A DNA stretch of 64,000 nt, taken from the NCBI GenBank assembly GCA_029249445.1, contig JAQWHI010000018.1:248001-312000 (forward strand), written 5' to 3'. A program made the position numbers and the translations under genes. Positions 15,683 through 24,115 of this stretch are shown piece by piece (the first letter of the stretch is position 1; every line of letters begins with the position of its first letter). Source of the DNA: Crocinitomicaceae bacterium. GTDB lineage: Bacteria > Bacteroidota > Bacteroidia > Flavobacteriales_D > Crocinitomicaceae. The notes under the pieces were generated by a model that worked only from the letters and a program-made list of their open reading frames with translations, had not been told where the DNA came from and did not search any database.

Positions 15683-16192
15683 CTATTTAACATAATATTA
15701 ATTATAGGGCAAGTGTGGCGTACGTGTATGCTTCAAAGTCGATGATAGTTCAATGATGGTTATTGATCATTAAAAAAAGGCTTGATTAAATCAAGCTTTT
15801 TCCGTTGTTGTTATTGGATTCAAAAAATTATCAATCAAGTTAATATTAATTGTTTAACAACAACTATGGCATCAATTGAAATAAGGTAGAAATATCAGTT
15901 CACAAGACTCCCGATAAAGATTAATGGATGATTTAAACAACAAATCATTCAAATCAGTACAGCCTTTTCGATTGTATGAAGACAAATAGCAAGAAAATGC
16001 TATTAAAAACGGGCGGCTTAGTGTTCTCATGTTTCAAATCTAATAAATAATTAAAAAATAATTGAACTAAAATTTAGGTCACTATTGTAATCCTAAAAGG
16101 CAAAAAAATAGTCAGAACAAACGCTACAACCTGCTGTTCTTAGCAATTGCGGTATAGTCCACAACCCGAACTCAAGTTCTATTTAACATAAT
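15683..16192 (+). repeat. Two copies of a 14-base direct repeat
   Basis: CTATTTAACATAAT occurs at 15683-15696 and again at 16179-16192, bounding the empty intergenic region. The first copy lies upstream of the minus-strand membrane protein gene. The second touches the stop codon of the next minus-strand gene. Confidence 0.55.
15772..15802. terminator. Bidirectional terminator-like hairpin in gene-free region
   Basis: GCTTGATT (15780-15787), a single A, and AATCAAGC (15789-15796) form an exact stem, with an A run before and a T run after. It can terminate either strand. No annotated gene ends directly before it. Confidence 0.6.
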
Positions 16193-16618
16193 CTAATGTT
16201 TGGCAATTCTTTTGTTTTCTAGATCAACGATACTTTTTAAATGACGGTAACACAGTTCTGCCAGCTCTTTCAATCCTTCAGAAGTTGCTTCCATTCTATG
16301 GCGTAGTGCTTTGTTCATATTGTAGGTTAGGGAGTTGATGTGGTGGCACATAAGTAGGGAATCCGTGTAGGACAGATCAGACCTACTAATGGAATCTCCA
16401 TCGAGGTAATACGTTAAATTTGAAATAAAATCAGCTTCTAAATTCTGTATGGTTTGTTCATCAAACCAAATAACAAGAGATGTCTCGTAGAGGCAACAGC
16501 AGTATTTCTTTGCGCCGGGGTTACTGCCCATGGCCTTTGGGTCGGAACACCCCTTTCGATTGCACGAAATCAAATAGCACAGCAATACCAACAGAAAAAT
16601 GAGGTTTAGTCTTTTCAT
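16193..16618 (-). CDS. Small cysteine-rich lipoprotein, uncharacterised
   Basis: The product is 141 residues from ATG 16618 (MKRLNLIFLLVLLCYLISC). It has a lipoprotein signal with the lipid cysteine near residue 19. Next comes CSDPKAMGSNPGAKKYCCC, a degenerate form of the CTDPxAxNYNPxA motif common in Bacteroidota surface proteins. The rest is helical, with TYNMNKALRHRM and ELCYRHLKS. A near-consensus -7 box (TATATTTA, plus strand 16624-16631) ends five bases before the ATG, another probable leaderless transcript. The function is unknown. Confidence 0.6.
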   Translation of the reverse strand: MKRLNLIFLLVLLCYLISCNRKGCSDPKAMGSNPGAKKYCCCLYETSLVIWFDEQTIQNLEADFISNLTYYLDGDSISRSDLSYTDSLLMCHHINSLTYNMNKALRHRMEATSEGLKELAELCYRHLKSIVDLENKRIAKH

Positions 16619-17001
16619 AACATTAAATATAATCGGAATCAAGACATGATTTTTGCCAAAATTTCTCGATTCTTGGATTCTTAAATGCTGAATTACCAGC
16701 AAGAAATTAAAACAATCACTTGTCGGTATGAAATATTAGTTTTCAAGGCCAATAGGCTAATTGAGTACGATTTATTGGTTCGTAAATTATGCTGTCAGCA
16801 TTAAAATTACTATATTGATTTGCGCTGCGACATTGGAACCTTAATTGTTTTCAACGAATTCAGATGAGCTGGAACAAACCTGTTTGTCGGATGCATTTAG
16901 TTGCTTTTTACAGTGAACCAAATCACGGACAACGCCTTGTTGTGTTTGTTGTTTGTATCGGTTGTTGATTGTCGTATGTGCCACACAAACTCGTTTAAAG
17001 A
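16619..17001. other. 383-base gap upstream of the hybrid kinase
   Basis: Apart from the -7 box for the minus-strand lipoprotein (16624-16631), I see no gene, no terminator and no clear promoter for the kinase. The last 100 bases are rich in TTGT repeats. Confidence 0.5.
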
Positions 17002-19740
17002 TTGATAGATAAAGAAAAATATGAAGATGTATTGAGAGAAGAGCGCGCAGCTAGAAAGCGTGCAGAACTTCGCTTGGAAGAAAAAAGCAAAGAACTTGCC
17101 GCAGCGAAACAACAACTCAAGCAATTCGGTGAGGCGATGGCGCAACAGGAAAACCTGAGTGTCCTGTTCGATAAACACCCCTTCCCCATTCTCGTCTACC
17201 AATCGACGGATTATAAAATTCTTGCCATCAATGACATCGCTATAGAGAAATATGGCTATTCAAAAGCGGAATTTCTCTCAAAAAATATCCTTGACCTGCA
17301 CCCAGAATCAGAATTGAAACAAGTCAAAAAACACCTCAAAGCAGTAAATAAAGGACTCAATGAAGAAGTCGAATGGACACACGTAGATGCCCATTCAAAT
17401 GAATTTCATGTTGTTGCGAGAGGAAATGACGTGATCTTTAATGCGACTGAGGCACGCATGGTCGTGATTGAGGATGTGACAGAAAAAAGAATGTTGGAGC
17501 TCGAAAAAGAGAAGCAAAAACAACAATACCAGGACCTCATTGAGTCGTCAAGCGATATCATCTATCGCATTGATGAAAATGGACATTTTTCGTATGTAAA
17601 CCCGGCAGGCGTCAAACTCACTGGGTATTCGCAGAAGAAATTACTGAAGATGAATTTCATTGACCTTATCGCACCGAACTACAAAAAACGTGTCAATAGT
17701 TTTTACCGCTTCCAATTTGAAAACAAAGTGACCACGACTTATACAGAGTTTCCAATACTCCGAAAAGACGGTACGGAAGTTTGGCTCGGACAGAATGTTG
17801 AGACCTCACCTTTAGAATCCTCCAAAGGAATGGTTTTCAATGCCACTGGGCGTGACATCACAGAACGTAAAAAATTACAAAAAGCACTACTGCGCAGCGA
17901 AGAGAAATACAGATCCGTCATTGAGAACATGAAATTGGGGCTTATGGAAGTTGATCCAGAAGGCAATATCATAAAAGCATATCCACAATTTTGTCGACTC
18001 TCTGGGTACACAGCAGATGAATTAAAAGGTAAAAAAGGAATGGATTTCCTTCTCGACAATGACGGCAAGGAATTGTACAAGAAACAACTTGCAGACCGAA
18101 AGAATGGAGATCCAAATGTCTATGAAATACAACTTGTCCGAAAGGATGGGTCAAAAAAATGGGTGCTCGTCAGTGGTGCACCGTTCTATGATGAATACAA
18201 CCGCTTTAAAGGCTCCTTTGGAATGCACTTGGATATCACTGAACAAAAGATGTTGGAAAAAGAGCTCAAAGTAGCACGCTTCAATGCCGAAGAAGCATTG
18301 AAATCCAAAGAATTGTTCTTGGCAAATATCAGTCATGAAATTCGCACACCATTGAATGCTATTGTTGGAATTTCAGAATTGATGGGTGAGAAAAACCTTG
18401 ATGACAAGACTTTGGCGCAAGTCAACCACTTGAAACACTCAGGCAAAGGATTGTTGGCACTGATCAATGAGCTTCTTTTGGTGTCCAAGATGGACGCAAA
18501 AAAAGAACGTCTGGAATTGCGACCAATGAACTTAAACAAAAGTTTGAGTCAATCGTTCTATCTATTTGAAAATCAAGCAAAAAAGAAAGAGTTTGATTAC
18601 GTTTTAGAATTGAACTTAGATCCAGAGCTCATTTATGAATTCGACGCCAATAAAATGGAGCAAGTCGTCTACAACTTGCTCTCCAACGCAATTAAATTCA
18701 CGTCTTATGGAGAAGTGAAACTCACGGCCAATGTCTTCAGTTCTTCTCCAGAGAGTGATGTGATTCAGATCATTGTTAAAGACACGGGTATTGGAATTCC
18801 AGAAGATGATCTCGAAGTTATTTTTGAGAATTTTGAACAAGCGAAAAACAATGAAAGAGGTGAATTTGGCGGCACTGGACTGGGATTGCCAATCGTCAAA
18901 AAGATTTTGAATTTGATGGATGGTAAAATCAATGTTTCCTCCTCCAACAATACAACCACGTTTGAAGTGTACATCCGAATGATGAAGGCATCAACACCAA
19001 AAGAACGCACGAAGCAATTGGACAATGAGATGGCCAGACAGTCACTCAACGGAATAAAGATTTTAGTTGCCGAAGACAATAAGGTAAACCAATTCTTAAT
19101 CGAAAGTCAACTGCAAACTCTTGGTGCTTCATTTACAATCGTCTCTGACGGTTCAGAGGCAATCGAATACTTGAAAAGTACTCCTGTTGATTTCGTGTTG
19201 ATGGACATGCGAATGCGTAATATTGATGGTGTGACAGCTACACAGGTGCTGCGAAATGAAGTCGGATTGGAAGAACTTCCAATTATTGGAATTACGGCCA
19301 ATGCAGATGAATTCAATCGACAAAAATGCATAGATTCTGGAATGAATGGCATCCTAACAAAACCCTACACACTTGGTGAACTCGCAAGAATTATTGAGAA
19401 ATATTCAACGAAAGGTTCAACTTCAAATGGTGTATCCCCTGCCCTCACGGAACCAACCTTGAATAAGGAATTGAATCAAATTTTTGTTGAAGATTCCAAA
19501 GCCAAAATAAAGACACTCACAAAATGCATAGAAACTAAAAAGGAACAAGAAATCAAAGAGATTTGTCACAGCCTTCGCCCCTCCTTGATTTATCTGAATG
19601 AAAATAAATTGGCCGAATTGACACGGAAAATTGAATACGAAGAGTGCGAAGTGCTCGACGAAGCAAAGCAATTCGTGCGTGAATTAAGGAATTTGCTCTC
19701 GAAATTGGAAGAACCCGAACTGTCATCATCAATGACATAA
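17002..19740 (+). CDS. PAS-domain hybrid histidine kinase with receiver and Hpt domains
   Basis: The product is 912 residues. An N-terminal coiled coil (about 5-45) precedes three PAS domains (about 50-160, 170-290 and 297-420), a HisKA domain with SHEIRTPLNA (phospho-acceptor H445), and an ATPase domain with N-box NAIKFT and loops DTGIGIP and GTGLGL. A receiver domain (VAEDNKVN, phospho-acceptor D735 in LMDMRM) and a C-terminal Hpt-like helix bundle (H856 in ICHSLRP) complete it. There is no membrane segment, so it senses a cytoplasmic signal. The start is TTG at 17002, because a stop lies at 16996-16998 and the first ATG would cut the coiled coil. The next gene is a single receiver protein, the likely output. 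Confidence 0.9.
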   Translation: MIDKEKYEDVLREERAARKRAELRLEEKSKELAAAKQQLKQFGEAMAQQENLSVLFDKHPFPILVYQSTDYKILAINDIAIEKYGYSKAEFLSKNILDLHPESELKQVKKHLKAVNKGLNEEVEWTHVDAHSNEFHVVARGNDVIFNATEARMVVIEDVTEKRMLELEKEKQKQQYQDLIESSSDIIYRIDENGHFSYVNPAGVKLTGYSQKKLLKMNFIDLIAPNYKKRVNSFYRFQFENKVTTTYTEFPILRKDGTEVWLGQNVETSPLESSKGMVFNATGRDITERKKLQKALLRSEEKYRSVIENMKLGLMEVDPEGNIIKAYPQFCRLSGYTADELKGKKGMDFLLDNDGKELYKKQLADRKNGDPNVYEIQLVRKDGSKKWVLVSGAPFYDEYNRFKGSFGMHLDITEQKMLEKELKVARFNAEEALKSKELFLANISHEIRTPLNAIVGISELMGEKNLDDKTLAQVNHLKHSGKGLLALINELLLVSKMDAKKERLELRPMNLNKSLSQSFYLFENQAKKKEFDYVLELNLDPELIYEFDANKMEQVVYNLLSNAIKFTSYGEVKLTANVFSSSPESDVIQIIVKDTGIGIPEDDLEVIFENFEQAKNNERGEFGGTGLGLPIVKKILNLMDGKINVSSSNNTTTFEVYIRMMKASTPKERTKQLDNEMARQSLNGIKILVAEDNKVNQFLIESQLQTLGASFTIVSDGSEAIEYLKSTPVDFVLMDMRMRNIDGVTATQVLRNEVGLEELPIIGITANADEFNRQKCIDSGMNGILTKPYTLGELARIIEKYSTKGSTSNGVSPALTEPTLNKELNQIFVEDSKAKIKTLTKCIETKKEQEIKEICHSLRPSLIYLNENKLAELTRKIEYEECEVLDEAKQFVRELRNLLSKLEEPELSSSMT

Positions 19741-19796
19741 ACGAAGCATGAAAAGACACTCACATTCAGTTGGACAAACAATGAAACCACTTTAAA

Positions 19797-20240
19797 ATGA
19801 AAAAAACGATTAAAATATTTATTCTAGAAGACAACCGGCATTTTGGCAATGTACTGAAAGCACACCTCAGTCAAGAGGGGCGTGAAGTCTCTTATTTCGA
19901 CTCAGAACTGACCATGATCGCCCAACTGGATGAGAAGCCGGATATTCTGATTCTGGATCACCAACTCGAGTATTGCACAGGCCTTGAGGTTCTAGAAATC
20001 GTAAAACGAAAATGTGGAACCGATACACATGTCATCTACCTTTCCGCTCAAGAGTATTTGGATGTGACCTTAAAAGCATTGAAAAACGGCGCATTGGAAT
20101 ACATAGAGAAAAGTTCAAATCCACTAAGAGGGCTTGAAAGGGTTATTGCTAAGCTCTCCAGCCATACCGAGTGCTTTACGATTCCATTGGATTTAGAAGT
20201 GTACCGCACCGATTCTGACGATTATCTCACATCCGCGTGA
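19797..20240 (+). CDS. Single-domain response regulator
   Basis: The product is 147 residues. It is a CheY-like receiver with acidic pair IFILEDN, phospho-acceptor D54 (LILDHQL), a Ser in VIYLSAQ and conserved K105 (IEKSS). No DNA-binding output domain follows; only about 35 residues of tail remain. It lies 56 bases after the hybrid kinase gene, so it probably receives phosphate from the kinase's Hpt histidine and acts through protein contact. No promoter is visible in the gap, which supports co-transcription. Confidence 0.85.
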   Translation: MKKTIKIFILEDNRHFGNVLKAHLSQEGREVSYFDSELTMIAQLDEKPDILILDHQLEYCTGLEVLEIVKRKCGTDTHVIYLSAQEYLDVTLKALKNGALEYIEKSSNPLRGLERVIAKLSSHTECFTIPLDLEVYRTDSDDYLTSA

Positions 20241-20262
20241 TTATTTTAAAGACAGGAACGAG

Positions 20263-20270
20263 TACCTTTG
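20263..20270 (+). promoter_or_regulatory. -7 box of small basic protein gene, five bases before ATG
   Basis: TACCTTTG, a perfect -7 consensus, ends five bases before the ATG at 20276. No clear TTG -33 is visible; TTTT lies at about the right distance. Confidence 0.5.
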
Positions 20271-20275
20271 GAACA

Positions 20276-20419
20276 ATGGCAAAACAAAAAAATACAGCAA
20301 ATAAGAAGAAGCACACACGGCTTTTGAATCAAAAGAAAGCTAAAAAACGAAATGCAAAGATTTTGTTGGCTGAGCGCTTGAAGGAAGTCATGCGCAAAGC
20401 AAAGGAATCAGAGGAGTAG
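20276..20419 (+). CDS. Small lysine-rich protein (47 residues)
   Basis: The product starts MAKQKNTANKKKHTRLLNQ and has 13 Lys and 4 Arg in 47 residues, with an amphipathic helix in the second half (ILLAERLKEVMRKAKE). Such a composition suggests nucleic-acid or ribosome binding, but no family is recognised. The ATG at 20276 is preferred over an in-frame one at 20237 because a perfect -7 box ends five bases before it. It ends one base before the convergent helicase gene, itself lysine-rich at its C-terminus. Confidence 0.55.
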   Translation: MAKQKNTANKKKHTRLLNQKKAKKRNAKILLAERLKEVMRKAKESEE

Positions 20420-20420
20420 A

Positions 20421-21779
20421 CTATCCCCTTTTTTGTCGTTTGTGATACGTCTTGTCCCCTTTTGTTTGCGGCTTTTTGTACTTCCGTTTCTTTTTGTTCT
20501 TTTTTGAATTGCCCAAATTCACTTTTTTATTTTTTTCTTTTTTCTCGTGAAGTCCAGTAGTTGTTTTGATCGTACCTTTCTCGTTACGGTTCTCATTCTT
20601 GAGCATCGCGTCCACCGGTCGCTCCTCAGGAAGCAGCGTTTTTGAGATGGCAACTTCTCGTGGAAACGAAACTTCAGGTATTCTGTAACTCATCAATTGT
20701 TCAATCTCGGACTTAAACACCTGTTCTTTTTCAGTGAACATTAAGATTGCATTCCCTTCTCGCTCTGCCCGACCTGTTCGACCAATACGGTGCATATAGT
20801 TCTCAGGGTAGGCAGGTACATCGAGATTGATGACGTGAGAAATAGTATCGAGATCGAGACCACGTGCCATAATGTCCGTTGAAACAAGTATTCTATTTTT
20901 ACCTTCATCGAATTCCTCAATGGAACGAATTCTGTAATTCTGTGATTTGTTGGAGTGAATGATGCATGTTTCTTCTCCAAATTCCTCTTCCAATCCTTCA
21001 AATACACGGTCTGCACTTTTCTTATTTGATGTAAATACCAATACTTTTGAAAACTCCTCTCGGTTCTTAAGCAGGTGTTTCAGCAGATTTACCTTTGTGA
21101 AAAAGTTTTCTGCAGCATAACAAACTTGTGCGATGTTATCCAAAGGTGTACCGCTTACAGCAATCGATATTTTCGTTGGTGCGATAAAAAAGTCATCAAT
21201 TAAATTGTCTACATATTCTGTCATTGTTGCCGAAAACATAATGTTATGACGGCGCTCTGGCAGCAGTTCTAATATGTTGGTGATTTGCGTTTTGAACCCC
21301 AAGTCCAACATAACATCTACTTCGTCAATGATTAACTTTTTAATGGTTTTTACCGAGAGGGATTGATTGATAATTAAATCGTACAAGCGTCCTGGAGTTG
21401 CCACTATTATGTCAGATCCTTCATACAATTCAGCAGATTGACGTTTGATATTGACACCACCATATACACCAATTACGCGAGTACTCATGTATTTTACAAA
21501 CCCCTCGATTTCATTAACGACTTGTATAACCAACTCTCTGGTTGGAACAACCACCAATATTCTTGGAGATACTTGTTTTGAGAACGTCAGTTCTTCGAGA
21601 ACAGGAAGCATATATGCCAGTGTTTTTCCTGTGCCTGTTTGCGCAATACCCACAACATCTTTCCCTGATAGAATTACAGAAAATGATGCTTTCTGAATTG
21701 GAGTGGGTTCCTCAAACCCCAAATCAATGATAGCATTGTTTAGCTGCTTTTTAAGTTGGAATTGATTGAAGGAAGACAT
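20421..21779 (-). CDS. DEAD-box-type RNA helicase with DEVD motif
   Basis: The product is 452 residues. It shows Q-motif TPIQKASF (about residues 26-33), Walker A AQTGTGKT (46-53), PTREL (79-83), motif II as DEVD (152-155) in place of DEAD, SAT in motif III and HRIGRTGRA in motif VI. A long basic tail (about 405-452) is rich in Lys and ends YHKRQKRG, likely for RNA binding. RNA helicases of this group unwind short duplexes in ribosome assembly or mRNA decay. A -7 box lies at 21794-21801. It is convergent with the small basic protein gene with a one-base gap. Confidence 0.9.
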   Translation of the reverse strand: MSSFNQFQLKKQLNNAIIDLGFEEPTPIQKASFSVILSGKDVVGIAQTGTGKTLAYMLPVLEELTFSKQVSPRILVVVPTRELVIQVVNEIEGFVKYMSTRVIGVYGGVNIKRQSAELYEGSDIIVATPGRLYDLIINQSLSVKTIKKLIIDEVDVMLDLGFKTQITNILELLPERRHNIMFSATMTEYVDNLIDDFFIAPTKISIAVSGTPLDNIAQVCYAAENFFTKVNLLKHLLKNREEFSKVLVFTSNKKSADRVFEGLEEEFGEETCIIHSNKSQNYRIRSIEEFDEGKNRILVSTDIMARGLDLDTISHVINLDVPAYPENYMHRIGRTGRAEREGNAILMFTEKEQVFKSEIEQLMSYRIPEVSFPREVAISKTLLPEERPVDAMLKNENRNEKGTIKTTTGLHEKKEKNKKVNLGNSKKNKKKRKYKKPQTKGDKTYHKRQKRG

Positions 21780-21793
21780 GCTCTAATTTTTTA

Positions 21794-21801
21794 CAAAGTT
21801 A
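21794..21801 (-). promoter_or_regulatory. -7 box for the RNA helicase gene
   Basis: The minus strand reads TAACTTTG, a perfect -7 consensus, 14 bases before the ATG at 21779. Confidence 0.5.
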
Positions 21802-21823
21802 AGTGATCGATTGAAAAGCACGC

Positions 21824-23377
21824 TTACCAATCAATAGGAAAATAATCCTTTAGGAATTTCCCGGACCAATGTTTCCCTGTTTTGATGCCATCAAATAGTG
21901 GATCCATAACACGTGCAGCACCGTCAACAATATCTAAAGGCGGTTGAAAATCATGCTCTTTTTCCTTCTTCTTTGATAAATGAACTGGATCCTCATCGGT
22001 GACCCATCCTGTATCAACGGCATTCATATAAATCCCATATTTTGCAAAATCTGAGGCTGAAGTATGGGTCATCATGTTGAGCGCGGCTTTTGCCATATTG
22101 GTATGTGGATGTCGGTCTTCTTTGTGAAAACGATGGAACTTACCTTCCATGGCGGAAACGTTGATGATGTGTTTCATTCCGGTAGTTTCTTTTTTCATAA
22201 GCGCAGCAAGGCGATTGCACAATACAAAGGGGGCAATAGAGTTCACCAGCTGAACTTCAACCATCTCGGGAGTCTCAATTTCACCAAGCTTTAACCGCCA
22301 GCTGTTTGTTCTTCTCAAGTCAACCTGTTGAAGGTCTGCATCAAGCTTGCCTTCCGGAAAAACCTCGGAGGCTGCCAATGAATTGTCAAAACTGTAAGGT
22401 ATTTGAGAGAGCTTCGCAGATGCACGAATTCCAACACCAGGTTCAGACCCATGCCAGGTAACAACAGATGCACTATTTTTTGAATTCGATATTGTTCCAG
22501 AAAGGTGCTGTAGTTCTTGTAAACACATCGTATGATCAGACAACACCAATTGAGCATATTCCGGCAATTTTTCAATGGGCATTTCCTCATTTGGCATCAG
22601 ATGGGCATAGAAGCCCGCAGGACGTCTTACAGTTTGAGCGGCATTGTTGATTAAGATGTCCAGTCGATCGTATTGCTGCTCTATCATATTGCAGAAAATC
22701 TCAACGCTTGGAATGTGTCTTAGGTCCAACCCATGAATTTTCAAACGGTTCCCCCATTCGGTAAAATCTTTTTCTTTAGAGAATCGCAAAGCAGAATCCA
22801 CAGGAAATCGTGTTGTTGCGACTACCGTAGCTCCGGCACGAAGCATCATTAAGGTAATGTGGTATCCAATTTTGAGGCGAGAGCCAGTAACAATGGCAAC
22901 TTGACCTGACAAATCTTCTGTTTGAAACCGTTTCGCATAGTTTAAGTCGCCACATTCATCACACATGGCATCATAAAAGTGATGTAATTTTGAATATTCT
23001 TTTTTGCACACATAGCAATTACGTGGTGAGGACAAGTGCTTTGTATCTTTCGCTTCCGTGGATTGTTCGATGAGTTTTGGAGCGACAAAAATTGACGCTT
23101 CTCTGGCGCTGCGAATCCCAGTTTCTTTTCGGGCATGCTTGTCGCGTTCTTGCAATTTCCTTCGCTCCGCCTTTTTGGCGTTTTTTCTTCTCTTTTGAAA
23201 TTCTTCACGATTGGGCCTTGAAAGCAGACCGCTGGCTTTCATTAATGCAATACGAATTTCTTCAGGCAGTTCAAGCAATTGATTTGTATCATCCAGCAAC
23301 TTGTGGAGTGTGTCGATACAATCCTCAACTTGATTGAGCAATCTATTTTGTCCTTCCGGCTGTTTTTCTTCGTGCAT
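21824..23377 (-). CDS. Zinc-ribbon plus SDR-fold protein lacking the catalytic tyrosine
   Basis: The product is 517 residues from ATG 23377 ([10 protein letters not shown]); a TTG at 23392 is also in frame but falls in the upstream terminator. It has an N-terminal helical, basic region (about 1-115), then a zinc-knuckle-like CYVCKKE...CDECG unit, then an SDR Rossmann domain (from about 155) with [16 protein letters not shown] and VSAMEG. Where SDRs have YxxxK, this protein has TNMAK, so normal proton transfer is doubtful. The neighbouring AALNMMT is typical of a conserved family of this kind. Substrate and role are unknown. It follows the cold-shock gene on the same strand beyond a terminator. 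Confidence 0.7.
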   Translation of the reverse strand: MHEEKQPEGQNRLLNQVEDCIDTLHKLLDDTNQLLELPEEIRIALMKASGLLSRPNREEFQKRRKNAKKAERRKLQERDKHARKETGIRSAREASIFVAPKLIEQSTEAKDTKHLSSPRNCYVCKKEYSKLHHFYDAMCDECGDLNYAKRFQTEDLSGQVAIVTGSRLKIGYHITLMMLRAGATVVATTRFPVDSALRFSKEKDFTEWGNRLKIHGLDLRHIPSVEIFCNMIEQQYDRLDILINNAAQTVRRPAGFYAHLMPNEEMPIEKLPEYAQLVLSDHTMCLQELQHLSGTISNSKNSASVVTWHGSEPGVGIRASAKLSQIPYSFDNSLAASEVFPEGKLDADLQQVDLRRTNSWRLKLGEIETPEMVEVQLVNSIAPFVLCNRLAALMKKETTGMKHIINVSAMEGKFHRFHKEDRHPHTNMAKAALNMMTHTSASDFAKYGIYMNAVDTGWVTDEDPVHLSKKKEKEHDFQPPLDIVDGAARVMDPLFDGIKTGKHWSGKFLKDYFPIDW

Positions 23378-23391
23378 TACAATTGACACCA

Positions 23392-23424
23392 ATAAAAAAG
23401 CCCAATCTATGTTGATTGAGCTTT
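23392..23424 (-). terminator. Intrinsic terminator after the cold-shock gene
   Basis: Arms GCCCAATC (23400-23407) and GATTGAGC (23414-23421) pair with one G-U. On the minus strand a T run follows (plus-strand A run 23394-23399). It separates the cold-shock gene from the SDR gene. Confidence 0.8.
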
Positions 23425-23440
23425 CAAGTTTTTGGACTGC

Positions 23441-23893
23441 TTATTTGTCTAGATTCACCTTTACCGCAACCATTCCTTTAGGGCCTTTCTCAAGCTCAAA
23501 ATTCACCAGGTTTCCTTCAGTGATTTCATCGTTGCAATTGTTGATGTGAACAAAATAACTTTCTTGAGAATCCATTTCTTTAATGAAGCCATACCCCTTG
23601 CTGTGCTCAAAGAAGCTGACACGACCTTTATGTATCGGGTCATATTCTACTTCTTCTTTTTTAGGAACACCAATATCTATATTTTCAGCCTTGATTTCTA
23701 CTTTTTTCTTTGTAGGATCTGGAGGTGTACTTGAAATATTTCCAAATTCATCAACATAGGCCATCATGTTATCGAGCCCTCCGCCTTCGGAATTCGATTT
23801 GCGCTCTTCTCTGCGCATTGCTTTTTCTTTCTTCTTTTGCTGCTTTCTCTTTTCTTTTTCTTTCTTTCCGAAAGTTTCACTTGACCTTGCCAT
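23441..23893 (-). CDS. Cold-shock domain protein with basic N-terminal extension
   Basis: The product is 150 residues. The first 40 are strongly charged and helical (KKEKEKRKQQKKKEK). A linker follows, and then a cold-shock domain from about residue 88: GRVSFFEHSKGYGFI carries RNP1 and SYFVHI carries RNP2, with an FELEKGPKG loop. It binds single-stranded RNA or DNA as a chaperone. The extended N-terminus is typical of a Bacteroidota form rather than the short CspA type. The gene has its own -7 box (23932-23939) and terminator (23392-23424). Confidence 0.88.
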   Translation of the reverse strand: MARSSETFGKKEKEKRKQQKKKEKAMRREERKSNSEGGGLDNMMAYVDEFGNISSTPPDPTKKKVEIKAENIDIGVPKKEEVEYDPIHKGRVSFFEHSKGYGFIKEMDSQESYFVHINNCNDEITEGNLVNFELEKGPKGMVAVKVNLDK

Positions 23894-23931
23894 ATCCTTT
23901 TTTGCTTAATTTCTTTGTCTTTTGGACACCA

Positions 23932-23939
23932 CAAATGTA
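23932..23939 (-). promoter_or_regulatory. -7 box for the cold-shock gene
   Basis: The minus strand reads TACATTTG, a perfect -7 consensus, 38 bases before the ATG at 23893. The resulting leader of about 35 bases is longer than at most genes here. Confidence 0.5.
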
Positions 23940-24064
23940 ATGGTTCTCTTTTTAGAATGCGAACTTACTTGTTCAAACTTGTAAACAATTGGAGGTTCAG
24001 GACAAACAAAAAACGCCTGATTCTGTAGAATTCTTGCGTCGATTTATTTGAGAAACTCATAAAA

Positions 24065-24097
24065 CAAAAAGCCCTGATGAAACTTCATCAGGGCTTT
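24065..24097 (-). terminator. Intrinsic terminator after the T9SS thioredoxin gene
   Basis: Arms 24068-24081 and 24084-24097 are exact complements (AAAGCCCTGATGAA and its reverse complement). On the minus strand T residues follow. Confidence 0.85.
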
Positions 24098-24115
24098 GCA
24101 ATGGTTTAATGTCAA

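Larger units (their letters stand above)
15626..16192. other. 567-base intergenic region without a gene
   Basis: No credible ORF is present. It holds a hairpin flanked by A and T runs (15772-15802), two copies of CTATTTAACATAAT (15683-15696 and 16179-16192), and AT-rich sequence. A small RNA is possible but not supported by any recognised family. Confidence 0.5.

Noticed and set aside
16897-17202. Minus-strand ORF of about 100 residues over the kinase start
   Set aside because: It lies antisense to the coiled coil and PAS start of the kinase and has no recognisable domain.
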